DNA of 64,000 bases from Pseudarthrobacter sp. IC2-21 (GTDB lineage Bacteria > Actinomycetota > Actinomycetes > Actinomycetales > Micrococcaceae). Under the pieces are notes generated by a model. That model saw nothing but the letters and a program-made list of their open reading frames with translations, ran no database searches and had not been told where the DNA came from. The position numbers and the translations under genes were made by a program. Position 1 is the stretch's first letter. Each line of letters opens with the position of its first letter. The stretch lies in assembly GCF_034048115.1 (NCBI RefSeq), contig NZ_CP139145.1, positions 2,604,001 through 2,668,000 on the forward strand. Reading direction: 5' to 3'. Shown here piece by piece: positions 49,949 to 59,044 of this stretch.

Positions 49949-50248
49949 ATGAAAATTAGCGTGGAGCGCACCGGCGGGATTGCCGCGCTGACACGGGTGT
50001 GGACCGTTACCGCTGAAACGGAAAGCGCCATGAGCGAGTGGCAGCCCATTGTCGAGGCCTGCCCGTGGGATGCGGTACCCAAGACAGTCCGGGCAGCCGC
50101 CGCCGAAGCCGAAGCCAGCCAGCCGGACCGGTTCATCTATGCCATCAGGGCAGGGCAACGTCGCGCGGCGTTGCCGGAGCAGCAGGTGACCGGTCCCTGG
50201 CGCGTCCTCATCGACAGTGCCCGCGCCGCCGCGGAACGGTCCCAATAG
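49949..50248 (+). CDS. Emfourin-like protealysin inhibitor
   Basis: A 99-residue cytoplasmic protein that begins MKISVERTGGIAALTRVWTV, the pattern I know from the emfourin family (M4 protease inhibitors encoded beside protealysin-like proteases). The C-terminal half (FIYAIRAG, then VTGPWRVLIDSARAA) fits the same fold. It lies 60 bases after the protease stop on the same strand. Its job here is probably to hold the intracellular protease in check; this is inferred from family and context. Confidence 0.82.
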   Translation: MKISVERTGGIAALTRVWTVTAETESAMSEWQPIVEACPWDAVPKTVRAAAAEAEASQPDRFIYAIRAGQRRAALPEQQVTGPWRVLIDSARAAAERSQ

Positions 50249-50306
50249 CCGGCCGTACGGCGGGGAGCGCCGGAATGGTGCGAGCCCCAGTAGACTGGCT
50301 GCAGCC

Positions 50307-53300
50307 ATGACATTTCATATCTCCTATCCCGCTGAGCTGCCCGTCTCCGAGCGCCGCGAGGACCTGATGGCTGCCATTGCAGCGAACCAGGTGACCATCA
50401 TTGCCGGCGAGACCGGTTCGGGTAAGACCACCCAGATCCCCAAAATGTGCCTCGAACTGGGCCTGGGCGATAACGGCCTGATCGGTCACACCCAGCCCCG
50501 GCGGCTCGCGGCGCGCACCGTTGCGGAGCGCATCGCCGAGGAACTGGGCGTGGAGATCGGGCAGGAAGTCGGCTTCCAGGTGCGTTTCACCGGCGAGGTC
50601 AGCCGGTCCACGAAAGTCAAGCTGATGACGGACGGCATCCTGCTTGCCGAGATCCAACGTGACAAACTGCTGCGCAAATACAACGCCATCATCATTGACG
50701 AGGCACACGAACGCAGCCTGAACATCGACTTCATCCTCGGCTACCTCAAGCGCATCCTCCCGCAGCGTCCCGATCTGAAGATCATCATCACCTCCGCCAC
50801 CATCGATCCGGAGCGTTTTGCCAAGCACTTCGGCTCCGAGGAGACGCCCTCCCCCATCATCGAAGTTTCGGGGCGCACCTTCCCGGTGGAAATCCGGTAC
50901 CGGCCCCTGTCCCAGCCTGCCGGCGGGGCCGTAACCGGAGATGATGAAGACACCACCTCGGATGACGAACTCGAGGAGGACCGTGATCCGCTCGACGCCG
51001 TCTGCGACGCCGTGGACGAACTTGCGGGCGAAGCGCCGGGCGACATCCTGATTTTCTTCTCCGGCGAGCGCGAAATCCGCGACGCCGCAGACGCGCTCCA
51101 GGCGAGGATCCAGTCCAACCGCCGCTTGGCCGGCACCGAGGTCCTGCCGCTTTTCGCCCGGCTCAGCCTGCAGGAACAGCACAAGGTGTTCCACCCGGGC
51201 AGCAGGCGGCGCATTGTGCTGGCCACCAACGTGGCCGAGACCTCCCTGACCGTTCCCGGGATCAAGTACGTCATTGACACCGGCACCGCGCGCATCTCGC
51301 GCTATTCACACCGCACCAAGGTGCAGCGCCTTCCCATCGAGCGGGTGTCCCAGGCCTCCGCCAACCAGCGGTCGGGCCGTTGCGGCCGTGTATCCGACGG
51401 CATCGCCATCCGGTTGTACTCAGAAGAGGACTTCGAGTCCCGGCCGCTCTTCACCGACCCCGAGATCCTGCGCACCAACCTCGCGGCCGTCATCCTGCAG
51501 ATGACCGCCATGGGCGTGGCCCGCGGTCCCAAGGACGTCGAAAACTTCCCGTTCGTGGAGCCGCCGGATTCGCGTGCCATCAACGACGGCGTCACGCTCC
51601 TGCGTGAACTCGGCGCGTTAAGTGCCGTGCGGGCCGGAGACGCCAAGAGCGGCGGGCTGACCGCCGTCGGGCAACAGCTTGCCCAGCTGCCGGTGGACCC
51701 GCGGCTGGGCCGGATGATCGTCGAGGCGGGCAAGCGCGGCTGCGTGCGTGAAGTGATGATCCTGGCAGCGGCGCTGACCATCCAGGACCCCCGCGAACGC
51801 CCGACGGACAAACAACAGCTCGCGGCGGAGAAGCACGCCCGTTTCCGCGACGAGAACTCGGACTTTACCGGCTTCCTGAATCTGTGGAACTACATTCAGG
51901 AAAAGCAGCAGGAGCTCTCTTCCACCCAGTTCCGCCGGCTTTGCCGCAACGAGTTCATCAACTACCTGCGGGTCCGGGAGTGGCAGGACCTGTTCGCCCA
52001 GCTCCGGCAACTGGCCCGGCCGCTGGGCATCAGCCTGGACAACAAACGCCTCGCAGATCCGGTGGGCAACAACGAAGGCATCCACATCAGCCTGCTCTCC
52101 GGGCTGCTGAGCCACATCGGCATCCTCGATGACCGCAAGCGCGAGTACGCCGGCGCGCGCGGCAGCCGGTTCGCCATATTCCCCGGGTCGGCACTGTTCA
52201 AAAAGTCCCCCACCTTCGTGATGGCTGCCGAACTGGTGGAAACAAGCCGGCTGTGGGCCAGGGTCGCCGCCAAGTTTGATCCCGTGTGGGCCGAGCAGGT
52301 GGCGCCGGACCTGGTTAAACGCAGCTACAGCGAACCCCACTGGTCCACCAAAATGGGCGCCGTCATGGCGTACGAGAAGGTCACGCTCTACGGCGTGCCC
52401 ATCATTCCCCAGCGCCGGGTCAACTACAGCCGGGTGGACCCGGTACTCGCCCGCGAGCTGTTCATCCGGCATGCCCTGGTGGAGGGCGATTGGAAAACCC
52501 ACCACAAGTTCTTCCACCGCAACCGTGCCCTGCTGCTCGAAGTGGAAGAGCTTGAGGCCAGGATGCGCCGCCGGGATCTGCTGGTGGACGACGAAACACT
52601 GTTCGAGTTCTATGACGCCCGGATCGGCCCGGATGTGGTGTCCGAGCGGCACTTCGACAAATGGTGGAAGGAAGCCCGGCAGCAGAACCCGGACCTGCTG
52701 GATTACGACAAGTCGCTGCTGCTCAACGACGAAGCCGACAACCTGGACGAAGCCGCGTACCCGAAGACCCTCCTGCACAAGGGCTTCGAGCTGCCGCTGA
52801 CCTACGAGTTCCACCCTGTTGCGCCCGGCTCGCCGCCGAATCCCTCCGATGGCGTCACAGCCGAGGTGCCGGTGCTCTTCCTCAACCAGTTGGACGACAA
52901 GGCCTTCCGCTGGCTGATCCCCGGCCAGCGCGTGGAACTGGTGACGGCGCTCATCAAATCCCTGCCCAAACAGATCCGCAAGAACTTTGTCCCGGCCCCG
53001 GACGTCGCCCGCCAGGCCGTGGCCGCCCTCGAGGCGGACTTTGACCCGGCGAGCGACGAGCTGGAAGCATCGCTGGAACTTGCCCTGCGCCGAATCCGCG
53101 GCCAGGTCATTCCGCCGGGGTCCTGGAACTGGGATGCCGTTCCCTCGCATCTGCGGGTGAGCTTCAAGGTCGTGGACAGCAAAGGCAGGGTATTGGACGA
53201 GGGGAAGGACCTCGCCGCCCTCCAGCAACGCCTGGCGCCGGCAACGCGCCGCGCCATCGCAGAATCCCTGGGAGCAACTCCCGCCACCACCGCACCGCCA

Positions 53301-54266
53301 TCACGGAACAATCCGGCAGTTGCAGAAAAGTCAGGCGGGACCTCCCCCGCGGCGACGGGTGCCGGAACCCCGGCAACCGGTCGCGGGACGGGCTTCAGGG
53401 AACAGGGCGGACTGACCTCATGGACCTTCGGCACCATACAGCGGCAGGTCAGCAACACGGTCAACGGCCATACCGTCACCGGCTATCCGGCGCTGGTGGA
53501 TGAAGGAACCTCGGTGGCACTGCGCGTGTTCCAGACCTCCTCTGAACAGCTGGCGGCCATGCGCGGCGGCGTCATCCGGCTCCTCGCGCTGCGTGTTCCC
53601 GCGCCGGACCGCTACGTGCTCGAACACCTCAACAACACCGAAAAACTGACCTTCAGCCAAAACCCGCACGGTTCGGTCTCGGCACTGATCGCCGACTGTG
53701 TCCTGGCTGCCGTGGACAAGCTGACCCCGGCCGATGTCCCCTGGGACCGTGAGTCCTTTGACGCGCTCTACGAGCAGGTCCGCGCGGAACTCATCGACAC
53801 TGTGTTCAGCGTGACGGCTGTGGTGGAGCGCATCCTGGCCAGCACCCGGCGGATCGAGAAGCAGCTCAAGGGGACCACGAGCCTGGCACTGATCAGCGCG
53901 CTGAACGACATCAAGAGCCAGCTCGAGCAACTGGTGTTTCCCGGTTTCGTGGCGCGCACCGGATTCGCCCAGCTAAGCCAGCTCCCCCGGTACCTCGCGG
54001 CCATCGAGAAACGCCTCGAGCGCCTGCCCGGCAACGTCCAGCGGGATGCCCTGAACATGGCCGCGGTCCAGCGGCTGGAGGACGACTACGACGACGCCGT
54101 GTCCGCACTGCTGCCGGGCCGGCGGGCCGGTGCCGAGCTCACCCAGGTGCGCTGGATGATCGAGGAACTTCGCGTGAGCCTGTTCGCTGTCGAGCTCGGA
54201 ACCGCCTATTCGGTTTCCGAAAAGCGGATCAGGGCGGTCCTGAATAAGGCACTGGCGCCGGCTTAA
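50307..54266 (+). CDS. hrpA: ATP-dependent RNA helicase HrpA
   Basis: A DEAH/RHA helicase of 1319 residues. Motif I is IAGETGSGKTTQIPKMC (about residue 35), motif II DEAHERSLNIDFILGYLKR, motif III SATIDPERF, motif VI QRSGRCGRVSDG. The HA2/OB-fold region and a long C-terminal DUF3418-type region follow. The stretch around residues 1000-1040 is a low-complexity Ala/Pro/Thr/Gly linker. Start MTFHISYPAELPVSERREDL at 50307 because the helicase fold begins right after it. In E. coli HrpA acts on stalled ribosomes. Confidence 0.95.
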   Translation: MTFHISYPAELPVSERREDLMAAIAANQVTIIAGETGSGKTTQIPKMCLELGLGDNGLIGHTQPRRLAARTVAERIAEELGVEIGQEVGFQVRFTGEVSRSTKVKLMTDGILLAEIQRDKLLRKYNAIIIDEAHERSLNIDFILGYLKRILPQRPDLKIIITSATIDPERFAKHFGSEETPSPIIEVSGRTFPVEIRYRPLSQPAGGAVTGDDEDTTSDDELEEDRDPLDAVCDAVDELAGEAPGDILIFFSGEREIRDAADALQARIQSNRRLAGTEVLPLFARLSLQEQHKVFHPGSRRRIVLATNVAETSLTVPGIKYVIDTGTARISRYSHRTKVQRLPIERVSQASANQRSGRCGRVSDGIAIRLYSEEDFESRPLFTDPEILRTNLAAVILQMTAMGVARGPKDVENFPFVEPPDSRAINDGVTLLRELGALSAVRAGDAKSGGLTAVGQQLAQLPVDPRLGRMIVEAGKRGCVREVMILAAALTIQDPRERPTDKQQLAAEKHARFRDENSDFTGFLNLWNYIQEKQQELSSTQFRRLCRNEFINYLRVREWQDLFAQLRQLARPLGISLDNKRLADPVGNNEGIHISLLSGLLSHIGILDDRKREYAGARGSRFAIFPGSALFKKSPTFVMAAELVETSRLWARVAAKFDPVWAEQVAPDLVKRSYSEPHWSTKMGAVMAYEKVTLYGVPIIPQRRVNYSRVDPVLARELFIRHALVEGDWKTHHKFFHRNRALLLEVEELEARMRRRDLLVDDETLFEFYDARIGPDVVSERHFDKWWKEARQQNPDLLDYDKSLLLNDEADNLDEAAYPKTLLHKGFELPLTYEFHPVAPGSPPNPSDGVTAEVPVLFLNQLDDKAFRWLIPGQRVELVTALIKSLPKQIRKNFVPAPDVARQAVAALEADFDPASDELEASLELALRRIRGQVIPPGSWNWDAVPSHLRVSFKVVDSKGRVLDEGKDLAALQQRLAPATRRAIAESLGATPATTAPPSRNNPAVAEKSGGTSPAATGAGTPATGRGTGFREQGGLTSWTFGTIQRQVSNTVNGHTVTGYPALVDEGTSVALRVFQTSSEQLAAMRGGVIRLLALRVPAPDRYVLEHLNNTEKLTFSQNPHGSVSALIADCVLAAVDKLTPADVPWDRESFDALYEQVRAELIDTVFSVTAVVERILASTRRIEKQLKGTTSLALISALNDIKSQLEQLVFPGFVARTGFAQLSQLPRYLAAIEKRLERLPGNVQRDALNMAAVQRLEDDYDDAVSALLPGRRAGAELTQVRWMIEELRVSLFAVELGTAYSVSEKRIRAVLNKALAPA

Positions 54267-54290
54267 GCCTTCCGGACAACCGGTGAGGGC

Positions 54291-54719
54291 CTAGCTTTCG
54301 GGAACGAAGTCCCCGTAGCCGGCCGCCCGGAGCCCCGCACGCAGCTTCTCCGCGTTGGCGTCCAGAACGGCCGGGTCCGGGTTGTGATCCACGGAGGCGA
54401 AGTCGAAGTCGGCCATGCTCCGCGACGGCCACACATGGACGTGCATGTGGTTGATCTCGTAGCCTGCAACAATCAGGCCGGCCCGCTCGGCCGGGAAAAT
54501 GTCCAGCTGGACGGCACCGATCCGCCGGGCCACTTCCATGACCTTCCCGAGGGTTTCCGGTGCGGCGTCGGTCCAGCGGTCCACCTCTTCGGTGGGAACC
54601 ACCAGTGTGTGTCCGTCCGCCAGCGGGCCTGTGGTCAGGAACGCCACGACGTCCGGCTCGCGCCAGACGAAGCGTCCGGGGATCTCGCCATTGATGATCT
54701 TCGTGAACAGGGTGCTCAT
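54291..54719 (-). CDS. HIT-family protein (histidine triad)
   Basis: A 142-residue nucleotide hydrolase or transferase. It begins STLFTKIINGEIPGRFVWRE and has the histidine triad in NHMHVHVWPS (about residues 98-107). A close relative of Hint/HinT, which splits AMP-lysine-type phosphoramidates. The ATG overlaps the stop of the upstream dehydrogenase gene by 4 bases, so the two are co-expressed. Confidence 0.92.
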   Translation of the reverse strand: MSTLFTKIINGEIPGRFVWREPDVVAFLTTGPLADGHTLVVPTEEVDRWTDAAPETLGKVMEVARRIGAVQLDIFPAERAGLIVAGYEINHMHVHVWPSRSMADFDFASVDHNPDPAVLDANAEKLRAGLRAAGYGDFVPES

Positions 54720-55870
54720 GCGTCTGCCTCCTCGGCCGGGGCCTGCAAGGTGCTGGTGTCCAGCACAAAACGGTACTTGACGTCGCCCGCCACCATCCGG
54801 TGGTAGGCCTCATTCAGCTGGTCGGCGGAGACCATTTCGATGTCCGCCACCACGTTGTGTTCAGCACAGAAGTCCAGCATTTCCTGTGTCTCGGCTATGC
54901 CACCAATCATTGAGCCGGCATATGCGAGCCGCCGCATCAGCGATCTCGGGTTGACCGGAGGCATTGCCTCCGCCGGCAGCCCCAGTTGGAACAGCGCACC
55001 ATCCACGCGCAGGGTGCGGAAATACGGATTCAGGTCATGCGGCGCGGCCACGGTGTCGATGATGAGGTCGATGCTGCGGTCGGCGGCCGCCATGGCGTCC
55101 TCATCCCGGGAGAGGATGACCTCGTCGGCCCCGAGCTCAAGGGCAGCCGCCACTTTGGTTTCGGAGGTGGTGAAGACTTTGACCACGGCTCCCATGGCCT
55201 TGGCAAGTTTCACGGCCATGTGGCCGAGCCCGCCGAGGCCCACCACGCCCACCACGTCACCTTCCGCCACGTCGAAGTGCCGCAGCGGTGAGAAGGTGGT
55301 GATTCCAGCGCAGAGCAACGGCGCGACGGCGGCGGGGTCAAGGTTCGCGGGCACTCTGAGCACGTAGCGGCGGTCCACCACTACGGAGGATGAATAGCCG
55401 CCCTGGGTCATGGCGTCACCGTTGCGCGAGTCCTTGCCGCCGTAGGTTCCGGTCATGCCCACTTCGCAGTATTGCTCCAGGCCGTCCAGGCAGCTATCGC
55501 ATTCCCGGCAGGAGTCAACCATGCATCCCACGCCCACACGGTCGCCCGGCACGAAATCCTCCACGGCAGAGCCCACGCGGCTCACCGTTCCCACGATCTC
55601 GTGGCCGGGCACCAAGGGATAATTCCTGGCGCCCCATTCGCCGCGCGTGGCGTGCACGTCTGAATGGCACAGTCCACAGAATTCGATGGCGATCTCCACG
55701 TCGTCCGCTTTGGGGGCGCGGCGGGCCACGGTGAGGGGCACCAGCCCGCTGTCCGCGGAGGCCGCACCATACGCGGCTGCCAGCAGGCCGGCACCGGAAT
55801 CGGGCACACCGGTGTCGGCAGGCAGCGCGGGGCGGGCAAGGGGTGGCGGTACGGGGCGTCCTGGGGTCAT
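54716..55870 (-). CDS. Zinc-dependent alcohol dehydrogenase (NAD(P)-dependent, YahK/CAD-like)
   Basis: A 384-residue medium-chain dehydrogenase. The catalytic zinc ligand region is EFCGLCHSDVHATRGEWG and GHEIVGTV; structural zinc Cys are in VDSCRECDSCLDGLEQYC; the Rossmann loop is GVVGLGGLGHMAVKLAKAMG. The subgroup resembles bacterial cinnamyl-alcohol/aldehyde reductases such as YahK. About 30 extra N-terminal residues are Pro/Ala-rich. Start ATG at 55870. Physiological substrate unknown. Confidence 0.92.
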   Translation of the reverse strand: MTPGRPVPPPLARPALPADTGVPDSGAGLLAAAYGAASADSGLVPLTVARRAPKADDVEIAIEFCGLCHSDVHATRGEWGARNYPLVPGHEIVGTVSRVGSAVEDFVPGDRVGVGCMVDSCRECDSCLDGLEQYCEVGMTGTYGGKDSRNGDAMTQGGYSSSVVVDRRYVLRVPANLDPAAVAPLLCAGITTFSPLRHFDVAEGDVVGVVGLGGLGHMAVKLAKAMGAVVKVFTTSETKVAAALELGADEVILSRDEDAMAAADRSIDLIIDTVAAPHDLNPYFRTLRVDGALFQLGLPAEAMPPVNPRSLMRRLAYAGSMIGGIAETQEMLDFCAEHNVVADIEMVSADQLNEAYHRMVAGDVKYRFVLDTSTLQAPAEEADA

Positions 55871-55930
55871 ACCTGCGACGCTACCCCCGCAGGCCGGGGC
55901 TTTTCCACTTGAAGCGCGCCAGGCCGCCAC

Positions 55931-56016
55931 GTCATCATTCCGTCCGTCATCATTCCGGCCGCTACGTTCCGGCCAATACGTCCGAGCCGTTACGTCCGAG
56001 CCGTTACGTTCGGGCC
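55931..56016. repeat. Six imperfect tandem repeats of 14-15 bp
   Basis: Units: 55931-55945 and 55946-55960 (GTCATCATTCCGTCC type, 15 bp), then 55961-55974, 55975-55988, 55989-56002 and 56003-56016 (GTTACGTCCGAGCC type, 14 bp). The last unit carries the stop codon of the sulfurtransferase gene at 56004-56006 on the minus strand. Confidence 0.85.
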
Positions 56017-56870
56017 GGCCTCCCCGGGGCCGCTCCAGTTGCCACCGGGAGATCGGGATTGTTCGACCATTCCGAAAAGGACCCCGGATAGAGGGCGGCG
56101 CGGAATCCTGCGATTTCCAGGGCGGCCACCTCGTGGGCGGCCGTTACCCCGGAACCGCAATAGACGGCTACCGGGACGTCCTCCCGGATTCCAAGGTCCT
56201 GGAATCGCCGCCGCAGCTCGGCCGCCGGTAGGAAGCGCCCGGCTTCGTCCAGGTTCTCGGCGGTGGGAGCGGACACGGCACCCGGAATGTGCCCCGCCCG
56301 CGGATCCACGGGTTCCACCTCGCCGCGGTACCGCTCGCCGGCCCGGGCGTCCAGCAGGATGCCGGTGCCGGGCCAGCCCGCCGCTGCGGCAAGATCTACC
56401 GCCGGCATGCTCGTCCCCGTAAAGGAAACATCCCCTGGCACCGGATCAACAGGGCCGGATTCCAGCGGAAGCGCGGCGCGCTGCCAGGCAGCCAGACCGC
56501 CGTCGAGCAGGTAAGCGTCCGGAAAGCCCGCACTGCGCAGCATCCACCAGGCACGGGCTGCGGCCAGATTGCCGCTGTTGTCGTACGCCACCACCACGTC
56601 ACCGGCGCTGATTCCCCAGCGCCTGGCGCTGGCTTGGAATTGCGACGCCCGCGGCAGGGGGTGCCGGCCGCGCGCCGGAGCCGGAGGTGCTGCAAGCTCC
56701 GTGTCCAGGTCCACAAAAACAGCACCGGGAAGGTGCCCCTCAAGGTAGTGTTGCCGGCCATTCGGGTCCCCCAGGGACCATCGGACATCGAGCAGAACCA
56801 CATGCCGGTCCGCGTCCAGCAGGGAATGCAGGCCCGGAACGTCCATCAAGACCTCTGCGCTGTTCGGCAT
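56004..56870 (-). CDS. sseA: Sulfurtransferase (3-mercaptopyruvate type)
   Basis: A two-rhodanese-domain enzyme of 288 residues moving sulfane sulfur. The inactive N-terminal domain is followed by an active C-terminal domain with the Cys loop AVYCGSGVTAAHEV (about residues 237-250); CG(S)GVTA is the mercaptopyruvate-type loop rather than the CRKGVT of thiosulfate enzymes. Other conserved segments are VVAYDNSGNLAAARAWWMLR and PRAGHIPGAVSAP. The last residues RPART come from the flanking tandem repeat. Confidence 0.92.
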   Translation of the reverse strand: MPNSAEVLMDVPGLHSLLDADRHVVLLDVRWSLGDPNGRQHYLEGHLPGAVFVDLDTELAAPPAPARGRHPLPRASQFQASARRWGISAGDVVVAYDNSGNLAAARAWWMLRSAGFPDAYLLDGGLAAWQRAALPLESGPVDPVPGDVSFTGTSMPAVDLAAAAGWPGTGILLDARAGERYRGEVEPVDPRAGHIPGAVSAPTAENLDEAGRFLPAAELRRRFQDLGIREDVPVAVYCGSGVTAAHEVAALEIAGFRAALYPGSFSEWSNNPDLPVATGAAPGRPART

Positions 56871-56876
56871 GCAGTT

Positions 56877-57533
56877 CTAAACCTCCACCGATTCCCGCGG
56901 CGCAAGGTGCGCGAACTTGGTGCCATATTTCCCACCCAACCGGGAAACGTGCCCTTCGACCATTTTCAGGCCCGTCTCGTTCAAGAGGCCGTCATGAATC
57001 TGGAAGGCCCGCGGAGCCCGGACGCTGACAACAAAATCCACCACCTCGGCCGCTTTGCTCCACGGCGCGTGGATGGGGACCAGGAGGGTCCGGACACTGA
57101 GTCCGTCCGGGACAATGAACGAATCCCCCGGATGGTAGACATTCCCGTCCACCAGGTAACCGATATTGGCCACGAGGGGGATCTGCGGGTGGATCAGCGC
57201 GTGCTGGCCGCCGAAGCTGCGAACCTCGAAGCCGGCGGCATCAAACGTAGAGCCAGGTTCCACCGGATGGATCCGCTCGGCAGCCTGCGGTGCTTCCTCC
57301 TGCAGCGTTGCGGCAACGCCGGCCGGAGCGAAAACGGCCAGGTCGGCCGGGGCTTCCAGCGCCCGGGTCATGGCCGGGACGTCCACATGGTCCGGATGCT
57401 CATGGGTGATCAGCACGGCGTGCGCGCCGTCCAAGGCCTCGGCTGACTCAGAGAATGTGCCCGGATCAAGGACCAGGACCTTTCCATCCTTCTCGAGCCG
57501 GATACAGGCATGCGTGTACTTTGTCAGCTTCAT
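56877..57533 (-). CDS. Metallo-beta-lactamase-fold hydrolase (UlaG-like)
   Basis: A 218-residue metal-dependent hydrolase. The metal motif is LITHEHPDHVDV (HxHxDH), preceded by KYTHACIRLEKDGKVLVLDPG, with HPGDSF as a further metal loop and PIHAPWSKAAEVVDFV near the C-terminus. It starts divergent from zur and is 6 bases before the sulfurtransferase start. Substrate unknown. Confidence 0.88.
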   Translation of the reverse strand: MKLTKYTHACIRLEKDGKVLVLDPGTFSESAEALDGAHAVLITHEHPDHVDVPAMTRALEAPADLAVFAPAGVAATLQEEAPQAAERIHPVEPGSTFDAAGFEVRSFGGQHALIHPQIPLVANIGYLVDGNVYHPGDSFIVPDGLSVRTLLVPIHAPWSKAAEVVDFVVSVRAPRAFQIHDGLLNETGLKMVEGHVSRLGGKYGTKFAHLAPRESVEV

Positions 57534-57638
57534 AGCGCCAGCCTAGGTTCCGCATCCGGGACTTCCAAGACCCGGCCTCGTGGCGCCGGCTGGTAATCTT
57601 GATGTTTGCCACCGTCCCTCAGGGAAGCGAGTACGTCC

Positions 57639-58139
57639 ATGCCGTTCGGCACCAAAGCTGATGCGACGCCGTCGAACGCTCCCTCCGGCGTCGGCACCAA
57701 CGCCCTGGGCAGGGCGCCGTCCACCGCCGGCAAGGAGCAGCGCGTCACCAAGCAGCGCGTGGCGGTCAGCACCGCACTGGACGAACTTGACGATTTCGTC
57801 AGCACCCAGGAGCTGTACCGCATCCTGCAGGGCAAGGGCGTCTCGGTGTCGCTGGCAACGGCGTACCGGATTCTGCAGTCACTCGCCGACGACGGCCTGG
57901 TGGATGTGCTGCGCAACGGCGAGGGCGAAGCGGTCTACCGGCGCTGTGCAGTGACCGTGCACCATCACCATCTGCTCTGCCGCAACTGTGGCAAGGCTGT
58001 AGAGGTGGAGGCACCGGCGGTGGAAACCTGGGCGGCCAGGACCGCCGCGGAACATGGCTACACCGAGGCCGCGCACACCGTGGAGATCTTCGGTCTCTGC
58101 CCCGAATGCACTGCCCTGAGGGCCGCCGGCAATCTCTGA
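57639..58139 (+). CDS. zur: Fur-family zinc regulator (Zur)
   Basis: A 166-residue metal-sensing repressor. A disordered N-terminus (about 30 residues) precedes the winged helix (KQRVAVSTALDELDDFVSTQELYRIL, VSLATAYRILQSLADDGLVDVL). The metal sites are in HHHHLLCRNCGKAVEVEAPAVETW and LCPECTALR (structural CxxC pairs). I chose the ATG at 57639; TTG at 57606 is a less likely start. It is convergent with the znu genes (29 bases apart), whose upstream palindrome is its probable operator, which supports zinc rather than iron. Confidence 0.9.
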   Translation: MPFGTKADATPSNAPSGVGTNALGRAPSTAGKEQRVTKQRVAVSTALDELDDFVSTQELYRILQGKGVSVSLATAYRILQSLADDGLVDVLRNGEGEAVYRRCAVTVHHHHLLCRNCGKAVEVEAPAVETWAARTAAEHGYTEAAHTVEIFGLCPECTALRAAGNL

Positions 58140-58168
58140 CTGGCTGCGTGGCAGTCCCCACGCCCGGA

Positions 58169-59044
58169 TCAGGCGGCGCGCACCAACCGCCCGTTGATCC
58201 CCTTGTTGGCACGGACGCCGCCGATAATCCGGCACACCACGTAGATCAGGAATGACAGGGTGGTGACATAGGGGCTGATCGGGATGCGTCCGCCCAGGGC
58301 AAGCAGGATCCCGCCCACCGTGGCCGTGACGGCAAAGATGACGCTCAGGACCACCAGGACCACGGGCGAGGACGTCACCCGCAGTGCGGCCGCCGCCGGT
58401 GTAATGAGCAACGCCAGCACCAGTAGCGCCCCCACCACCTGGATGGACAGCGCAACGCTCACACCCAGCAGCACCATAAAGACGATTCCCAGGGTCCGGA
58501 CGGGCACGCCGCGGGCCTCGGCCAGTTCCGGGTCCACACTGGCGAAGTTCAGCGGCCGCCAAATGAGCACCAGAGCCGCGATGACCACCACGGCAGCGCC
58601 GGCGAGGACCTGCAGCTGAACTGTATCGACCGAGACGATTTGTCCGGTCAGCAGGCCGAATTTGTTGGCGGCGCGGCCCTGGTAAAGGGAAAGGAACAGA
58701 ATCCCCAGGCCCAGGCCGAAGGGCATGATCACGCCGATGATGGAGTTTTTGTCCCGCGCCCTGACCCCCATCAGGCCCAGGAGCAGAGCCGCCGCCACCG
58801 AGCCGATCAGGGAACCGAACACAATGTCGGCGCCGATCAGCAGGGCAAAGGCCGCGCCGGCGAAGGAGAGTTCGGAGATGCCGTGGACGGCGAAGGCCAG
58901 GTCCCGCTTCATCACGAAGGTTCCCATCAGGCCACCGAGCAGCCCCAGGACGGCGCCCGCCCAGATCGAGTTCTGGACGAGTGCCAGGAGTTCGCCGTAG
59001 TTATCGAAACTGAAGATGGCGGCGATGATGCTGTCAGCGTCCAT
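58169..59044 (-). CDS. znuB: Zinc ABC transporter permease
   Basis: A 291-residue ABC-3 family permease with about eight to nine membrane helices. It has the family segment LGLLGGLMGTFVMKRDLAFAVHGISELSFAGAA near the N-terminus and the coupling region ARGVPVRTLGIVFMVLL. Its start overlaps the stop of the ATPase gene by one base. Last gene of the znuA-znuC-znuB operon. Confidence 0.92.
   Translation of the reverse strand: MDADSIIAAIFSFDNYGELLALVQNSIWAGAVLGLLGGLMGTFVMKRDLAFAVHGISELSFAGAAFALLIGADIVFGSLIGSVAAALLLGLMGVRARDKNSIIGVIMPFGLGLGILFLSLYQGRAANKFGLLTGQIVSVDTVQLQVLAGAAVVVIAALVLIWRPLNFASVDPELAEARGVPVRTLGIVFMVLLGVSVALSIQVVGALLVLALLITPAAAALRVTSSPVVLVVLSVIFAVTATVGGILLALGGRIPISPYVTTLSFLIYVVCRIIGGVRANKGINGRLVRAA

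Noticed and set aside
51618..53228. A 536-codon minus-strand open frame inside hrpA
   Set aside because: It mirrors the codon structure of a clear helicase gene, has no recognisable domain and no ribosome site.
55931..56016. Possible CRISPR-like array
   Set aside because: Units are contiguous with no unique spacers, only 14-15 bp, and no cas genes are present.
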